DNA of 11,726 nt from Bacteroidota bacterium. GTDB lineage: Bacteria; Bacteroidota; Bacteroidia; Flavobacteriales; Crocinitomicaceae. The stretch is from NCBI GenBank assembly GCA_029558435.1, contig JAKQEZ010000528.1:1-11726 (forward strand), given 5' to 3'. The translations under genes were made by a program, and so were the position numbers. Below, piece by piece: positions 1 to 7,330 of this stretch (position 1 is its first letter; each line of letters starts with the position of its first letter). The notes beneath the pieces are model-generated. The model searched no databases. It was not told where the DNA came from and was given only the letters and a program-made list of their open reading frames with translations.

Positions 1-50
1 GTCTGCGGAGCACGAAACCCCGCCTATTGCAAATGTGCTGTTATAGCCAG
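1..50 (-). repeat. attC-like site 0 (partial, cut by window edge)
   Basis: Only the right arm of this palindromic site is inside the window. It reads CCGCCTATTGCAAATGTGCT and then GTT at 40-42, matching the right-arm pattern of sites B, C, E and F (CCGCCA..TTGCCAAA....TGTT). The GGAGCAC at 8-14 also occurs in site B, but here it is much nearer the right arm, so this site may have a shorter loop than the others. The following GTTATAGCCAGTGG (40-53) is nearly complementary (13 of 14) to the bases just before site A. This links the two as the ends of one cassette. The left arm lies outside the window. Confidence 0.6.
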
Positions 51-66
51 TGGTTCTTGTCATACG

Positions 67-1143
67 TTATACGGTTTCTTTTGATTTGTCATAAGCGTCA
101 ATTGTTTTTAATAGTATTTCTGAATACTTAAATATGTCGTCAAGAGTTGTGATTTCATTTTTGATTTCTTTCTTCTGTTCGTCAAGCGTTGCGATATATT
201 TTTTAGAGCCGTTAAAATATAGTCTGCAAATTGTCTTACGATTATTGTCGTCAAGTAGAATTGCAAAATATGATTGAGCATCACGATGAGTTACTCTTGT
301 CGAGTTGATTTTTTGACGAAGAATAGTTTTTACTATTAAAAAACCTTCTAATTCTTCTTCAGTTGTTACAACCTTGCTTTCTTCAGCGGTTTGCTCAAGT
401 TGAACTGCTTCTTGTTCTTTAATTTTCTCGTCTTCTTTTGTCAATGCAGTTTTTAGGCGTTCAGTTATTAAGTCGCTAATGTGTTGCTGAATTGATTTTT
501 TCGTAAGGTTTGTAAACTGTTCCAAAACTTTTGCAGTTACAACACTTGGATAAACTTGTCTTGCAAAGTGCTTAACAAATTCTGCACTCGGATTTGAAAG
601 TTCCTGTTGTAATAACTGTTTAAGTTCGTTTGTATATTTTAATTCACTTGCTGTGTTTGTAATGCTTTCAGCATCAAAAACAGTTTTGTGAAACTTTTTG
701 AGTTCCTCAATTTGATTGTCTTTTATTTCATTGATGTTGAACTCTAAAAATGGTTTTTCGTCCATTTTATTTGCTTCGACTAAGTCGGAATAAAATCTAT
801 AAGTTATTCCATTTGTCAACAAACCAAACTTTGCTTTTGAAACGTGGAAATATCTAAGTAACTGTCCATCGTGCAAATTCAAATTTTGAGCCCAATGTTT
901 ACATTCAACAATAATTGTCGGATTACCATCTTTGAAAATAGCATAGTCAATTTTTTCTCCTTTTTTTGTTCCGATGTCTGTAATATATTCTGGAACTACT
1001 TCAAGAGGGTTGAAAACGTCATACCCAAGTGATTGTAAAAAGGGCATTATGAACGCATTTTTGGTTGCTTCTTCTGTCTGAATTTGTTCTTTCAGTTTGG
1101 TAACTCTGTCACCAAGTTGCTTGATTTGGTCTTTAAAATCCAT
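67..1143 (-). CDS. Stand-alone HsdR-N-type PD-(D/E)xK nuclease-like protein
   Basis: A 358-residue protein whose first ~110 residues resemble the N-terminal nuclease domain of type I restriction subunit HsdR. It has an early acidic helix (E24/E25), then D66 in KIDYA and the E80-C81-K82 triplet in IIVECKHW, the usual D...ExK metal-binding core. No helicase motifs follow, so this is not a full HsdR. Residues about 170-260 are helical and charged (coiled-coil-like). The last ~100 residues form a separate domain I cannot name (SYFAILLDDNNRKTICRLYF). The ATG lies 27 nt after a TAACTTTG promoter element. The stop is 25 nt from the GTT of site 0, as expected for a one-gene cassette. A defence role is inferred from the domain and the neighbouring restriction system; the substrate is unknown. 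No modification or specificity subunit accompanies it in its unit. Confidence 0.8.
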   Translation of the reverse strand: MDFKDQIKQLGDRVTKLKEQIQTEEATKNAFIMPFLQSLGYDVFNPLEVVPEYITDIGTKKGEKIDYAIFKDGNPTIIVECKHWAQNLNLHDGQLLRYFHVSKAKFGLLTNGITYRFYSDLVEANKMDEKPFLEFNINEIKDNQIEELKKFHKTVFDAESITNTASELKYTNELKQLLQQELSNPSAEFVKHFARQVYPSVVTAKVLEQFTNLTKKSIQQHISDLITERLKTALTKEDEKIKEQEAVQLEQTAEESKVVTTEEELEGFLIVKTILRQKINSTRVTHRDAQSYFAILLDDNNRKTICRLYFNGSKKYIATLDEQKKEIKNEITTLDDIFKYSEILLKTIDAYDKSKETV

Positions 1144-1170
1144 TTTTCTTTATTCGTTTAATTTATTTTT

Positions 1171-1178
1171 CAAAGTTA
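1171..1178 (-). promoter_or_regulatory. Putative Bacteroidota -7 promoter element for the HsdR-N-like gene
   Basis: The minus strand reads TAACTTTG, a full match to the Bacteroidota -7 consensus TAnnTTTG, 27 nt before the ATG at 1143. No clear -33 TTG is found 17-21 nt upstream. It lies between site A and the gene, inside the cassette, so the unit could carry its own promoter. Confidence 0.45.
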
Positions 1179-1207
1179 GCAATTTGGTTGAGGGTCGTCC
1201 TACCATT

Positions 1208-1342
1208 GGCTATAACGGCTGCGTGTATGAAACGTTTGGCATTTCGAAGCGATTTCCTATCAAGTTACAACTACTTTTGATACGAGCTAAAACGCTCGAA
1301 AAACCACTGACTGCCAAATGTTTTATACACGTTGTTATGGGC
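1208..1342 (-). repeat. attC-like site A
   Basis: Imperfect palindrome, 123 bp from AAC (1214-1216) to GTT (1334-1336). The arms CGTGTATGAAACGTTTGGCA and, on the other strand, CGTGTATAAAACATTTGGCA match at 18 of 20 positions. Outside the stem the left spacer is AACGGCTG and the right is AACAA, a 3-nt asymmetry like that of the unpaired spacer in integron attC sites. The bases outside GTT (GTTATGGGC) are complementary to those before site B, making A and B the limits of one cassette. The TAA stop of the dpnA-like gene overlaps the box. Confidence 0.75.
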
Positions 1343-2234
1343 TGGCTGTTATTTTTTCAAAATTTAAACTTCTTTCATATTCAATTTCAGGTTCTTTCGC
1401 TAAAAACAATTCTAATTGGTTTTTATCTTCAAATCCACCAAGTTTTTTTCTATAAGTACCAAATATTTGAGGATTCTCGATTTCTAGTTTTCGTTTTCTA
1501 GAAACAATTAGAAATTCTTCTTCTTTATCAATACCAAGAAATTTTCTGTTTGCAAGATTTGAAGCAATCCCCGTTGTTGAACTGCCTGTAAAAGGATCTA
1601 AAATCCAAGCATTTTTTTCAGTAGATGCTAAAATGATTCTTGTCAGCAATGCTAAAGGTTTTTGTGTTGGATGTTTACCACAAGATTTTTCCCAAGGAGC
1701 AATTGCGGGCAAATTCCAAACATCTTTCATTTGAGTTCCACCGTTAATGGTTTTCATTAACTCATAATTGTAATAATGAGAGGATTTTTTGCTTTTTCGA
1801 GCCCAAATTATGAACTCTGTAGAATGAGTAAAATAGCGACAAGAAAGATTAGGTGGAGGATTTGTCTTTGCCCAAGTAATGCAATTCAGAATTTTATAAT
1901 CCAATTCTGTAAGCATTTGAGCAACAGAAAAGATATTGTGAAATGTTCCGCTTATCCATATTGTACCGTTTTCAGTTAAATGCTCTTTACAAGCTTTTAA
2001 CCAGTTCAAATTAAATTCATTATCCTTTTCAAATCCGTTAGAACGATCCCAATCTCCTTTATTTACGCTAACCATTTTACCACTTTGTACAGAAATACCA
2101 TCATTTGATAAAAAATAAGGAGGGTCGGCAAATATCATATCAAACTTAAAATCAAACTGATTAAGAAGTTCAACACAATCGCCTTTTAATAAAGTGAAAG
2201 TTTTATCGGAAGATTTGAAATAAGGTGTTATCAT
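1335..2234 (-). CDS. dpnA: DpnA-like beta-class adenine DNA methyltransferase
   Basis: A 299-residue amino-methyltransferase with the beta-class motif order: catalytic DPPY at 37-40, followed far downstream by the SAM-binding LDPFTGSSTTG at 212-222 after GKHPTQKP. The segment after DPPY (FLSNDGIS, then KGDWDR), ISGTFHNIFSV, and NPPPNLSCRYFTHSTEFIIW closely recall DpnA, the second methylase of DpnII systems. In pneumococcus that enzyme methylates GATC and also acts on single-stranded DNA, protecting incoming DNA during transformation. GATC specificity here is inferred from family and context. It is last in the operon, starting one base after the stop of the preceding gene. Its own TAA overlaps the AAC box of attC-like site A, so the gene ends exactly at the site. 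DpnA proteins are usually slightly shorter; the extra ~25 residues are at the C-terminus (FLAKEPEIEYERSL). Confidence 0.9.
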   Translation of the reverse strand: MITPYFKSSDKTFTLLKGDCVELLNQFDFKFDMIFADPPYFLSNDGISVQSGKMVSVNKGDWDRSNGFEKDNEFNLNWLKACKEHLTENGTIWISGTFHNIFSVAQMLTELDYKILNCITWAKTNPPPNLSCRYFTHSTEFIIWARKSKKSSHYYNYELMKTINGGTQMKDVWNLPAIAPWEKSCGKHPTQKPLALLTRIILASTEKNAWILDPFTGSSTTGIASNLANRKFLGIDKEEEFLIVSRKRKLEIENPQIFGTYRKKLGGFEDKNQLELFLAKEPEIEYERSLNFEKITASP

Positions 2235-2235
2235 T

Positions 2236-2778
2236 TTACACTAAAGCATTTTCTTCTAATCCATTCATCAACATTGCCCGACCAGACCAATTCCAATAAG
2301 TTACATCTTGTTCAATAAAAAGCCATTTAATAGCTAAAATTATTATTACAATAGGTCTTAGTTGATTATCACAATCAGTAAAATATATGTCACTTATAGA
2401 AGAAACATCAAATTCTTGAAGATTATACACATTACGAATAGAAGTTTCTATATTCTCATATTGTTCTTCTGTAACAGAACTTTTCACTTGTTGTAATGTC
2501 TGAATAATATCGTTATGGCTTGGGTTTGTATGTCTTCTTGAAGACTTGAAGTACATACCATCAATATGGACTACAAAATCAAAACCCTTATTTAAAGCCG
2601 CTGGGCGTTTTAATAAAATGCTATAATTATTATACTGTTCAACTTTGTATTCGTATTTTGATGATAATTCACCTTTACCTGTACCACATTGTTCATTAAG
2701 AAATAATTCTACAATCTCTCTACGTGCTTCTACACGAGAACCAGCTAACAATTCGTGTATTTGTTTAGTTAAAGGCAT
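2236..2778 (-). CDS. Uncharacterised 180-residue protein inside the DpnII-type operon
   Basis: I do not recognise this family. The protein is soluble-looking, with no signal peptide. It has a helical start (MPLTKQIHELLAGSRVEARR), then a beta-rich centre (KYEYKVEQ, ILLKRPAALNKGFDFVVHID) and a polar helix with RRHTNPSHNDI at 81-91. The aromatic tail contains TYWNWSGRAML. It starts inside the endonuclease gene (10-nt overlap) and ends one base before the dpnA-like start, so all three are probably translated as a coupled unit. The pneumococcal DpnII operon has no gene here. It could be a restriction accessory, a control protein or a second nuclease; no catalytic motif is clear enough to choose. 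It is real as a gene because of the tight spacing on both sides. Confidence 0.75.
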   Translation of the reverse strand: MPLTKQIHELLAGSRVEARREIVELFLNEQCGTGKGELSSKYEYKVEQYNNYSILLKRPAALNKGFDFVVHIDGMYFKSSRRHTNPSHNDIIQTLQQVKSSVTEEQYENIETSIRNVYNLQEFDVSSISDIYFTDCDNQLRPIVIIILAIKWLFIEQDVTYWNWSGRAMLMNGLEENALV

Positions 2779-3602
2779 AATTCATTTTTAATTTTATCGA
2801 CAAATTCATTTATTGTCTTTAAGTTATACACGCTCGGAATAATTGAGAATGCTTCTTCTAATTTGTTTTTTGCAGTTAGCCAGCCTTGTCCGTCAGTAAT
2901 CCAAACAAATTCAAAATTTGGATATTGGTTTATTTTTGGAGCAACATCAGAATATGCTCTTGCAACTTCATTGAGTTTTGAACCACCGCCATTATAAAAA
3001 TTTGTTTCAATTAGATAAGTTTTAACCGTAGTTTTTATCACAAAGTCGAATCTTTTTAAATCTGCTCCTAAACTTGTAATCTCGAGAAATTCAGTACTGT
3101 TTACTTCCTTTTTGTAGAAAATATTTGCTTTATCAAAAATTAATGAAACTGCCTTTGACATATTTTCACCACCTCTGTTTTTCCTAGCATTTGTATCTAA
3201 ACCTACTTCAACGCCAAAAACATAATCAACTAAGTTTGTTATGTTTTTATTTCTGAATATCTCACCTAATCCAGTATCTTCAATAAATTCATAGATTTTG
3301 TCGGAAGTTTTAAAGTACGTGTCAAGCTGAACAATTTCACCTTCTCTATTGAAGGTTTTGGCATTTTTGTTTTTTCTAACAGCAATCAAAATATCTAAGA
3401 CCTCAAAGACCTTAGCATTTTCTTCAAATAATTCTTCAATAGCAAGTTTTAAATCCTCTTTTCCTATCAAATAGTTGAGTTGATTTAGTTTTATTGATAT
3501 TTTACTTATGTTGGTTTTAATTTTTCCAAAATCAGTAAAGTAATCAAGTGTTGCATTAGTTTCACTCAATTGTGAAATAAAAGTCTCAAATTGCTCTGAC
3601 AT
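2769..3602 (-). CDS. dpnB: DpnII/MboI-family type II restriction endonuclease
   Basis: A 277-residue protein of the DpnII/MboI endonuclease family, which cuts unmethylated GATC. Recognisable family segments are DTNARKNRGGENMSKAV (about 136-152) and the core RFDFVIKTTVKTYLIETNFY (184-203), which holds the probable metal-binding D186 and E199. These are followed by GGGSKLNEVARAYSD, FEFVWITDGQGW and a YNL near the C-terminus. The length is usual for the family. The ATG lies inside the end of the dpnM-like gene (17-nt overlap), which would make methylase synthesis precede nuclease synthesis. GATC specificity is inferred from homology. The gene appears intact. Confidence 0.93.
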   Translation of the reverse strand: MSEQFETFISQLSETNATLDYFTDFGKIKTNISKISIKLNQLNYLIGKEDLKLAIEELFEENAKVFEVLDILIAVRKNKNAKTFNREGEIVQLDTYFKTSDKIYEFIEDTGLGEIFRNKNITNLVDYVFGVEVGLDTNARKNRGGENMSKAVSLIFDKANIFYKKEVNSTEFLEITSLGADLKRFDFVIKTTVKTYLIETNFYNGGGSKLNEVARAYSDVAPKINQYPNFEFVWITDGQGWLTAKNKLEEAFSIIPSVYNLKTINEFVDKIKNELCL

Positions 3603-4506
3603 ATTCCAATTCCTCTGATGGTTGGTTGGTAATTAATAATTCTGTTAGTTTTCCTCGTTTTTCTGCATTTGCATTCACCATCCTAGTAGCAAAAACCCTT
3701 TTAATGCTAAATTGCTCATACAAATCATCAAAAAAATCATCGTTTGGATTTTTACCTTTTACATCAGAATTGCTTAAAATAAAGTTATGACCAAGCAAAT
3801 TTATTTTTTTGCAAAAATCCCCTAATCGAATTTGCTCAATGTCGTTGAAATCTTCTTTTGCGTAAGAATTGAAACTTGATGTTTCACTTAACGGCTTATA
3901 TGGCGGATCAAAATAAAAGAAACTATAATTTGTAGCATATTTTAATGTGTCCTCAAAATCACCTGTCAATATTTCTACTTTTTGCAGTAATTCGCTATCT
4001 GCATAAATTGTTTGTTTGTCGCAAATTTTAGGATTAGCGTATCGTCCAAATGGAACATTGAAAAGTCCTTTACTGTTTACACGATATAAGCCATTAAAAC
4101 AAGTGCGGTTTAAAAAAATAAATAATGCTGTATTCTCAATAGATTCGAGTGATTTTGTATTAAATCGTTCCCTTTTTTTCAGATAGTACTCTTTCCGTTT
4201 TTCTTCATCAAATGGCAAATACTCATCTTGAATTATTTGAAGATATTTAACTAATTCGGTCGGAGTTTCTTTAATTGTTTTATATGCAGTTGTTAAATCT
4301 GGATTTATGTCATTAATAACCGCTTTTGTAATATTCGGGTATTGTTGTAAAATCCAGAATAAGATTGCTCCTCCACCAACAAACGGCTCTATATAAGTAA
4401 CATTTTTAATTTCAGCAAAATTCTCAGGCAAAGCCTTTTCAATGCTTTCAATTAGTTGGGTTTTTCCGCCAACCCATTTTATGAATGGTTTTGCTTTTAT
4501 CGTCAT
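3586..4506 (-). CDS. dpnM: Dam/DpnM-type alpha-class adenine DNA methyltransferase
   Basis: A 306-residue alpha-class N6-adenine methyltransferase of the Dam/DpnM/MboA type, expected to methylate GATC. Motifs in order: KPFIKWVGGKTQL at 6-18, the SAM-binding YIEPFVGGGAILF at 38-50, the family segment NRTCFNGLYRVNSKGLFN at 133-150, and catalytic DPPY at 200-203. This is the first gene of a four-gene operon (dpnM, endonuclease, unknown protein, dpnA) that fills a single 3.4-kb segment between attC-like sites B and A. The ATG is preceded by a putative TAAATTTG promoter element. Having the methylase first and the nuclease coupled behind it fits the need to protect the host before cutting. The closing residues after LITNQ are not conserved in my recollection of the family. 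Length and motifs are complete. Confidence 0.95.
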   Translation of the reverse strand: MTIKAKPFIKWVGGKTQLIESIEKALPENFAEIKNVTYIEPFVGGGAILFWILQQYPNITKAVINDINPDLTTAYKTIKETPTELVKYLQIIQDEYLPFDEEKRKEYYLKKRERFNTKSLESIENTALFIFLNRTCFNGLYRVNSKGLFNVPFGRYANPKICDKQTIYADSELLQKVEILTGDFEDTLKYATNYSFFYFDPPYKPLSETSSFNSYAKEDFNDIEQIRLGDFCKKINLLGHNFILSNSDVKGKNPNDDFFDDLYEQFSIKRVFATRMVNANAEKRGKLTELLITNQPSEELEYVRAI

Positions 4507-4523
4507 ATTTATTTTCTTTCTTG

Positions 4524-4531
4524 CAAATTTA
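4524..4531 (-). promoter_or_regulatory. Putative -7 promoter element of the DpnII-type operon
   Basis: The minus strand reads TAAATTTG, a full match to the Bacteroidota TAnnTTTG element, 17 nt before the dpnM-like ATG. The -33 region has no clear TTG at the usual distance. It lies between site B and the first gene, so the restriction cassette probably brings its own promoter. The leader would be very short. Confidence 0.5.
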
Positions 4532-4582
4532 CAATTTTATTTTCAGTTTGCAGTACGCTGTCTGTGTGCGTTTTTTCAGCTT

Positions 4583-4718
4583 GCCCATAACGTTTTGGCG
4601 CTTGGCGCAGTGGCGGATTTCGGAGCACAAAACTGTCAATACACCACAAAGGTTGATGCGAGGTAGAATGTTCAATTAACCACTTCACCCGCCATTGAGC
4701 CAAACGCCTGTTATAAGC
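4583..4718 (-). repeat. attC-like site B
   Basis: Imperfect palindrome, 124 bp from AAC (4589-4591) to GTT (4710-4712). The left arm CTTGGCGCAGTGGCGG pairs with the complement of the right arm, TTTGGCTCAATGGCGG. Spacers differ by 4 nt (AACGTTTTGGCG against AACAGGCG). It shares TTGGCG.AGTGGCGGATTT and AGCAC with sites C and F. CAGCTTGCCCATAAC before it complements the end of site A, and GTTATAAGCC after it complements the start of site C. These are the ends of its two neighbouring cassettes. Confidence 0.8.
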
Positions 4719-4735
4719 CGTTTTTTTGTCCATCG

Positions 4736-5806
4736 TTAAAAATATCGGTTGTATTTATTTGCATATTTATTCAATACCGAAAATTCAATGTCTCCAGTAT
4801 CAAACTTTTCTTCTAATTGTTTGAGATTTTCAAAAAGTGATAGTCCATAATTGTCGCTGTTAAATGGTCCAGATTTACTTTCTGTAAAACCTAATCGCTT
4901 CAATACTTTTTTCGAATATTCATTATTGTCGTTTACTTCCGCACCTAATGATATTGCGTATGAATACTTTTTCAAATAGTCAATTAGGGCTAATGATGCT
5001 TGGGTTGCGTAACCCTTTTTACGATATGCTTTGTCAATTATATACTCCAAGGACGTTCCACCTGTAAATGAGCTATTAGTATTGTATAAACGCAGAAATC
5101 CAACTGTTTTTTTAACTGTCGATTGTTTGAGCCCAAATAATTGGCTATTTACTTCTTCAGATGTAACCCTAAACCAAGTATTCAGCAATGGTCTAAAATA
5201 CTTGTTTTCAAGTTGAGGAGTTATTCCTTCCCAGTTGTCAGCGTAGAATTTTGAAATCTCCGATTTATTTACTTCATCTATTCTTGATATTTCAAGTTTA
5301 CCGGAATTAAACAATTTTGGAACATTAGGTCTGTCTAATCCAAATCTTTGAAATGTATTCGTAGGAATGTCTTGTAAAATCCTTATGTGTCTAAACACAT
5401 TTGGGTCTAACTGTTCAAGGAAAATTAGTCTTTCAATTAAGTTGAAAAACAATGTGCTTGGAACGAAAAGATGGAAATTTTCCAATAATTGAAAAAGCAT
5501 TGGATTGTCAACATTAACCACCCAAGGCTTAAAAATAAAAGCTTCAACATCGTCTAAACTGCCAATTCCAAAAAGTTCAAATTTAACTTGAACTTGGTCA
5601 GGTATATCTTCAATCTGATGTCTTAAGAATGGATTGAAAATCAAACTCGGATGGTCAAGATTGAAAAAGTCTTTGGGAAGAAAAGTTTGAGCCCAGAGAT
5701 AGTTTTCTCTTGATTCTGGTTCTGTTTCAATACCACAACCTGTTCCATATTCTTGAAAATTGAAACGGTCAAAATAATCCTTAATTGTCAATAGTTTTGG
5801 TTGCAT
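4736..5806 (-). CDS. GNAT-family N-acetyltransferase with unknown N-terminal region
   Basis: A 356-residue protein. Residues about 175-315 form a GNAT domain: VGFLRLYN on the central strand, LEYIIDKAYRKKGYATQASL with the acetyl-CoA pyrophosphate loop R262-K-K-G-Y-A267, and the terminal NEYSKKVLKRLGF typical of the RimJ/RimL type. The first ~175 residues are not a known GNAT extension. They are rich in aromatic residues and leucine (LFQLLENFHLFVPSTLFFNL), perhaps a helical substrate or partner domain. The acceptor is unknown; small molecules, ribosomal proteins or a toxin-like target are all possible. It is the only gene of its cassette. Its ATG lies only about 25 nt from the AAC end of site C, leaving almost no room for a private promoter, so it may depend on read-through or on a promoter within the site. 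The stop is 24 nt from site B. Confidence 0.8.
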   Translation of the reverse strand: MQPKLLTIKDYFDRFNFQEYGTGCGIETEPESRENYLWAQTFLPKDFFNLDHPSLIFNPFLRHQIEDIPDQVQVKFELFGIGSLDDVEAFIFKPWVVNVDNPMLFQLLENFHLFVPSTLFFNLIERLIFLEQLDPNVFRHIRILQDIPTNTFQRFGLDRPNVPKLFNSGKLEISRIDEVNKSEISKFYADNWEGITPQLENKYFRPLLNTWFRVTSEEVNSQLFGLKQSTVKKTVGFLRLYNTNSSFTGGTSLEYIIDKAYRKKGYATQASLALIDYLKKYSYAISLGAEVNDNNEYSKKVLKRLGFTESKSGPFNSDNYGLSLFENLKQLEEKFDTGDIEFSVLNKYANKYNRYF

Positions 5807-5824
5807 ATTCTGTCTTTTAAAATG

Positions 5825-5960
5825 GCTTATAACGGTTTGCAGCTTGGCGAAGTGGCGGATTTAGAAGCACTTACTTTCAATTTAGCACTAATGTTTATTT
5901 GAAAACCAAATGCTCAATTTAGCACTTACTCCGCCATTTTGCCAAACTGCTGTTACCTGC
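5825..5960 (-). repeat. attC-like site C
   Basis: Imperfect palindrome, 124 bp from AAC (5831-5833) to GTT (5952-5954). The arms CAGCTTGGCGAAGTGGCGGA and CAGTTTGGCAAAATGGCGGA (other strand) match at 17 of 20 positions. The outer spacers differ by 4 nt (AACGGTTTG against AACAG). The loop contains a 13-bp direct repeat, TCAATTTAGCACT, at 5877-5889 and 5914-5926. GTTACCTGCTGCCC at the right end complements the GGGTTGCAGGTAAC that precedes site D (12 of 14). Confidence 0.8.
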
Positions 5961-5965
5961 TGCCC

Positions 5966-7264
5966 TTATTGCTGTTGTACTATTTTTATATCGTCTGTTT
6001 TAAATTTTTGCTTTAACCACAGGTCTATTTTTTTTATATCAATTTCTTGTTTCGACTTATCTGTTTGATAAAGTAAAACAGTCAATGTTGTCGTGGAGTC
6101 AGTATTTGGATTTGTAATATGTCTTCCAATAGACACATCTTTCAATTCAGGAAATAAAATTGCTAATTCTTTTAATGTTTCTGTGTTGTCAATTTTGTAT
6201 TCGTTTAGTTCTTGATTAAGGTTATTAATTATAATGTCTTTGTCTGTTAAAGTTTTATTCTGTTTTCTTAACTCATTCAAAATTTCCCCTTTAATGTCTT
6301 TGGTGTCTTGTCGAATGTTTATCTCTGTATTGGTTATATCGTATTGTAGTAGTTTCTTTTTCAAATCTTTCAATTCATGTGGTGTAAATTTTTTTGAAAG
6401 AAAAGCAAACTCTATTTTTTTGGGATTTGTCTTGTATGAAATGTTTTTATATATCAAGGTGTATCCATTGTTGGCAAACTCATTAGTTACAAATTGTTCT
6501 ACCTTTTGATTAAATTTTTTTTCTTGAAATAATGTATAAGCTAAATAAAAACTTGGTAAAATCATTAAAAATATCAGTACTGTGATACTATAACGAATTT
6601 TTTTCTCAAACTTTTCATTTATAATCTTTACCGGGGGGTATTGAAGATACTTAATGATTAAGAATGTTGAAATGCAAATAAAAAAGCAGTTTATAGAATA
6701 AAGATAAAATGCCCCAAAAAAATAAGAAAAATTTGCAGTTGCCAAACCATATCCTGCTGTACAAAGAGGTGGCATTAATGCTGTTGCAATAGCTACTCCA
6801 GGAATAGGGTTTCCTTTTTCAACTCTTGTTAACGCAATAACGCCAACTAAACCACCAAAAAATGCAATCATTACATCATAAATATTCGGTGAAGTTCTCG
6901 CTAATAATTCTGATTGTGTTTCTTTGAAAGGGCTAATAAAAAAATAAATAGTCGAAACTAATAAACTAACAAAGGTAGCAATAAGCAAATTTTTCCCTGA
7001 CTTTTTTAGCAAATCAAAATCAAAAATAGCTAAAGCAAACCCAGCTCCAACAATTGGACCCATTAGTGGAGAAATAAGCATTGCACCAATTATTACAGCG
7101 GTTGAATTTACATTTAAACCAACCGAAGCAATTACAATAGCACAAGCTAAAATCCATAAATTTGAACCACGAAAAGAAATGTTAGATTTAATATTTTCTA
7201 AAACCTTTTCTTTTTTTTCTTCACCTGCATGAAGACTTATAAAGTCAAAAAAATTGTTTATCAT
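5966..7264 (-). CDS. DUF389-family inner-membrane protein
   Basis: A 432-residue protein with several hydrophobic segments in the first ~250 residues (roughly 36-50, 54-82, 92-111, 130-147, 155-178, 182-205 and 225-245). A soluble, lysine-rich C-terminal half of about 185 residues follows. Family signatures are VNSTAVIIGAMLISPLMGPI (52-71) and GVAIATALMPPLCTAGYGLA (156-175), characteristic of DUF389 (TIGR00341-like) membrane proteins, whose function is unknown. I chose the ATG at 7264. The open frame extends upstream to 7375, but that part runs through attC-like site D and does not look like family protein. The stop is 12 nt from the GTT of site C. As the only gene of a 1.5-kb unit it would be one cassette. 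Transport or stress sensing are possible roles, but none is shown here. Confidence 0.85.
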   Translation of the reverse strand: MINNFFDFISLHAGEEKKEKVLENIKSNISFRGSNLWILACAIVIASVGLNVNSTAVIIGAMLISPLMGPIVGAGFALAIFDFDLLKKSGKNLLIATFVSLLVSTIYFFISPFKETQSELLARTSPNIYDVMIAFFGGLVGVIALTRVEKGNPIPGVAIATALMPPLCTAGYGLATANFSYFFGAFYLYSINCFFICISTFLIIKYLQYPPVKIINEKFEKKIRYSITVLIFLMILPSFYLAYTLFQEKKFNQKVEQFVTNEFANNGYTLIYKNISYKTNPKKIEFAFLSKKFTPHELKDLKKKLLQYDITNTEINIRQDTKDIKGEILNELRKQNKTLTDKDIIINNLNQELNEYKIDNTETLKELAILFPELKDVSIGRHITNPNTDSTTTLTVLLYQTDKSKQEIDIKKIDLWLKQKFKTDDIKIVQQQ

Positions 7265-7330
7265 ATTGTATAATAATAATAATGACTTTCGTCTTTTTGT
7301 TAAATGTTTGTATAGTCGTAGTTTAGGGTT

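Noticed and set aside
4509..4733. 74-codon minus-strand frame across site B
   Set aside because: It runs through the attC-like palindrome and its end overlaps the promoter region of the dpnM-like gene. The composition is not protein-like beyond the site.
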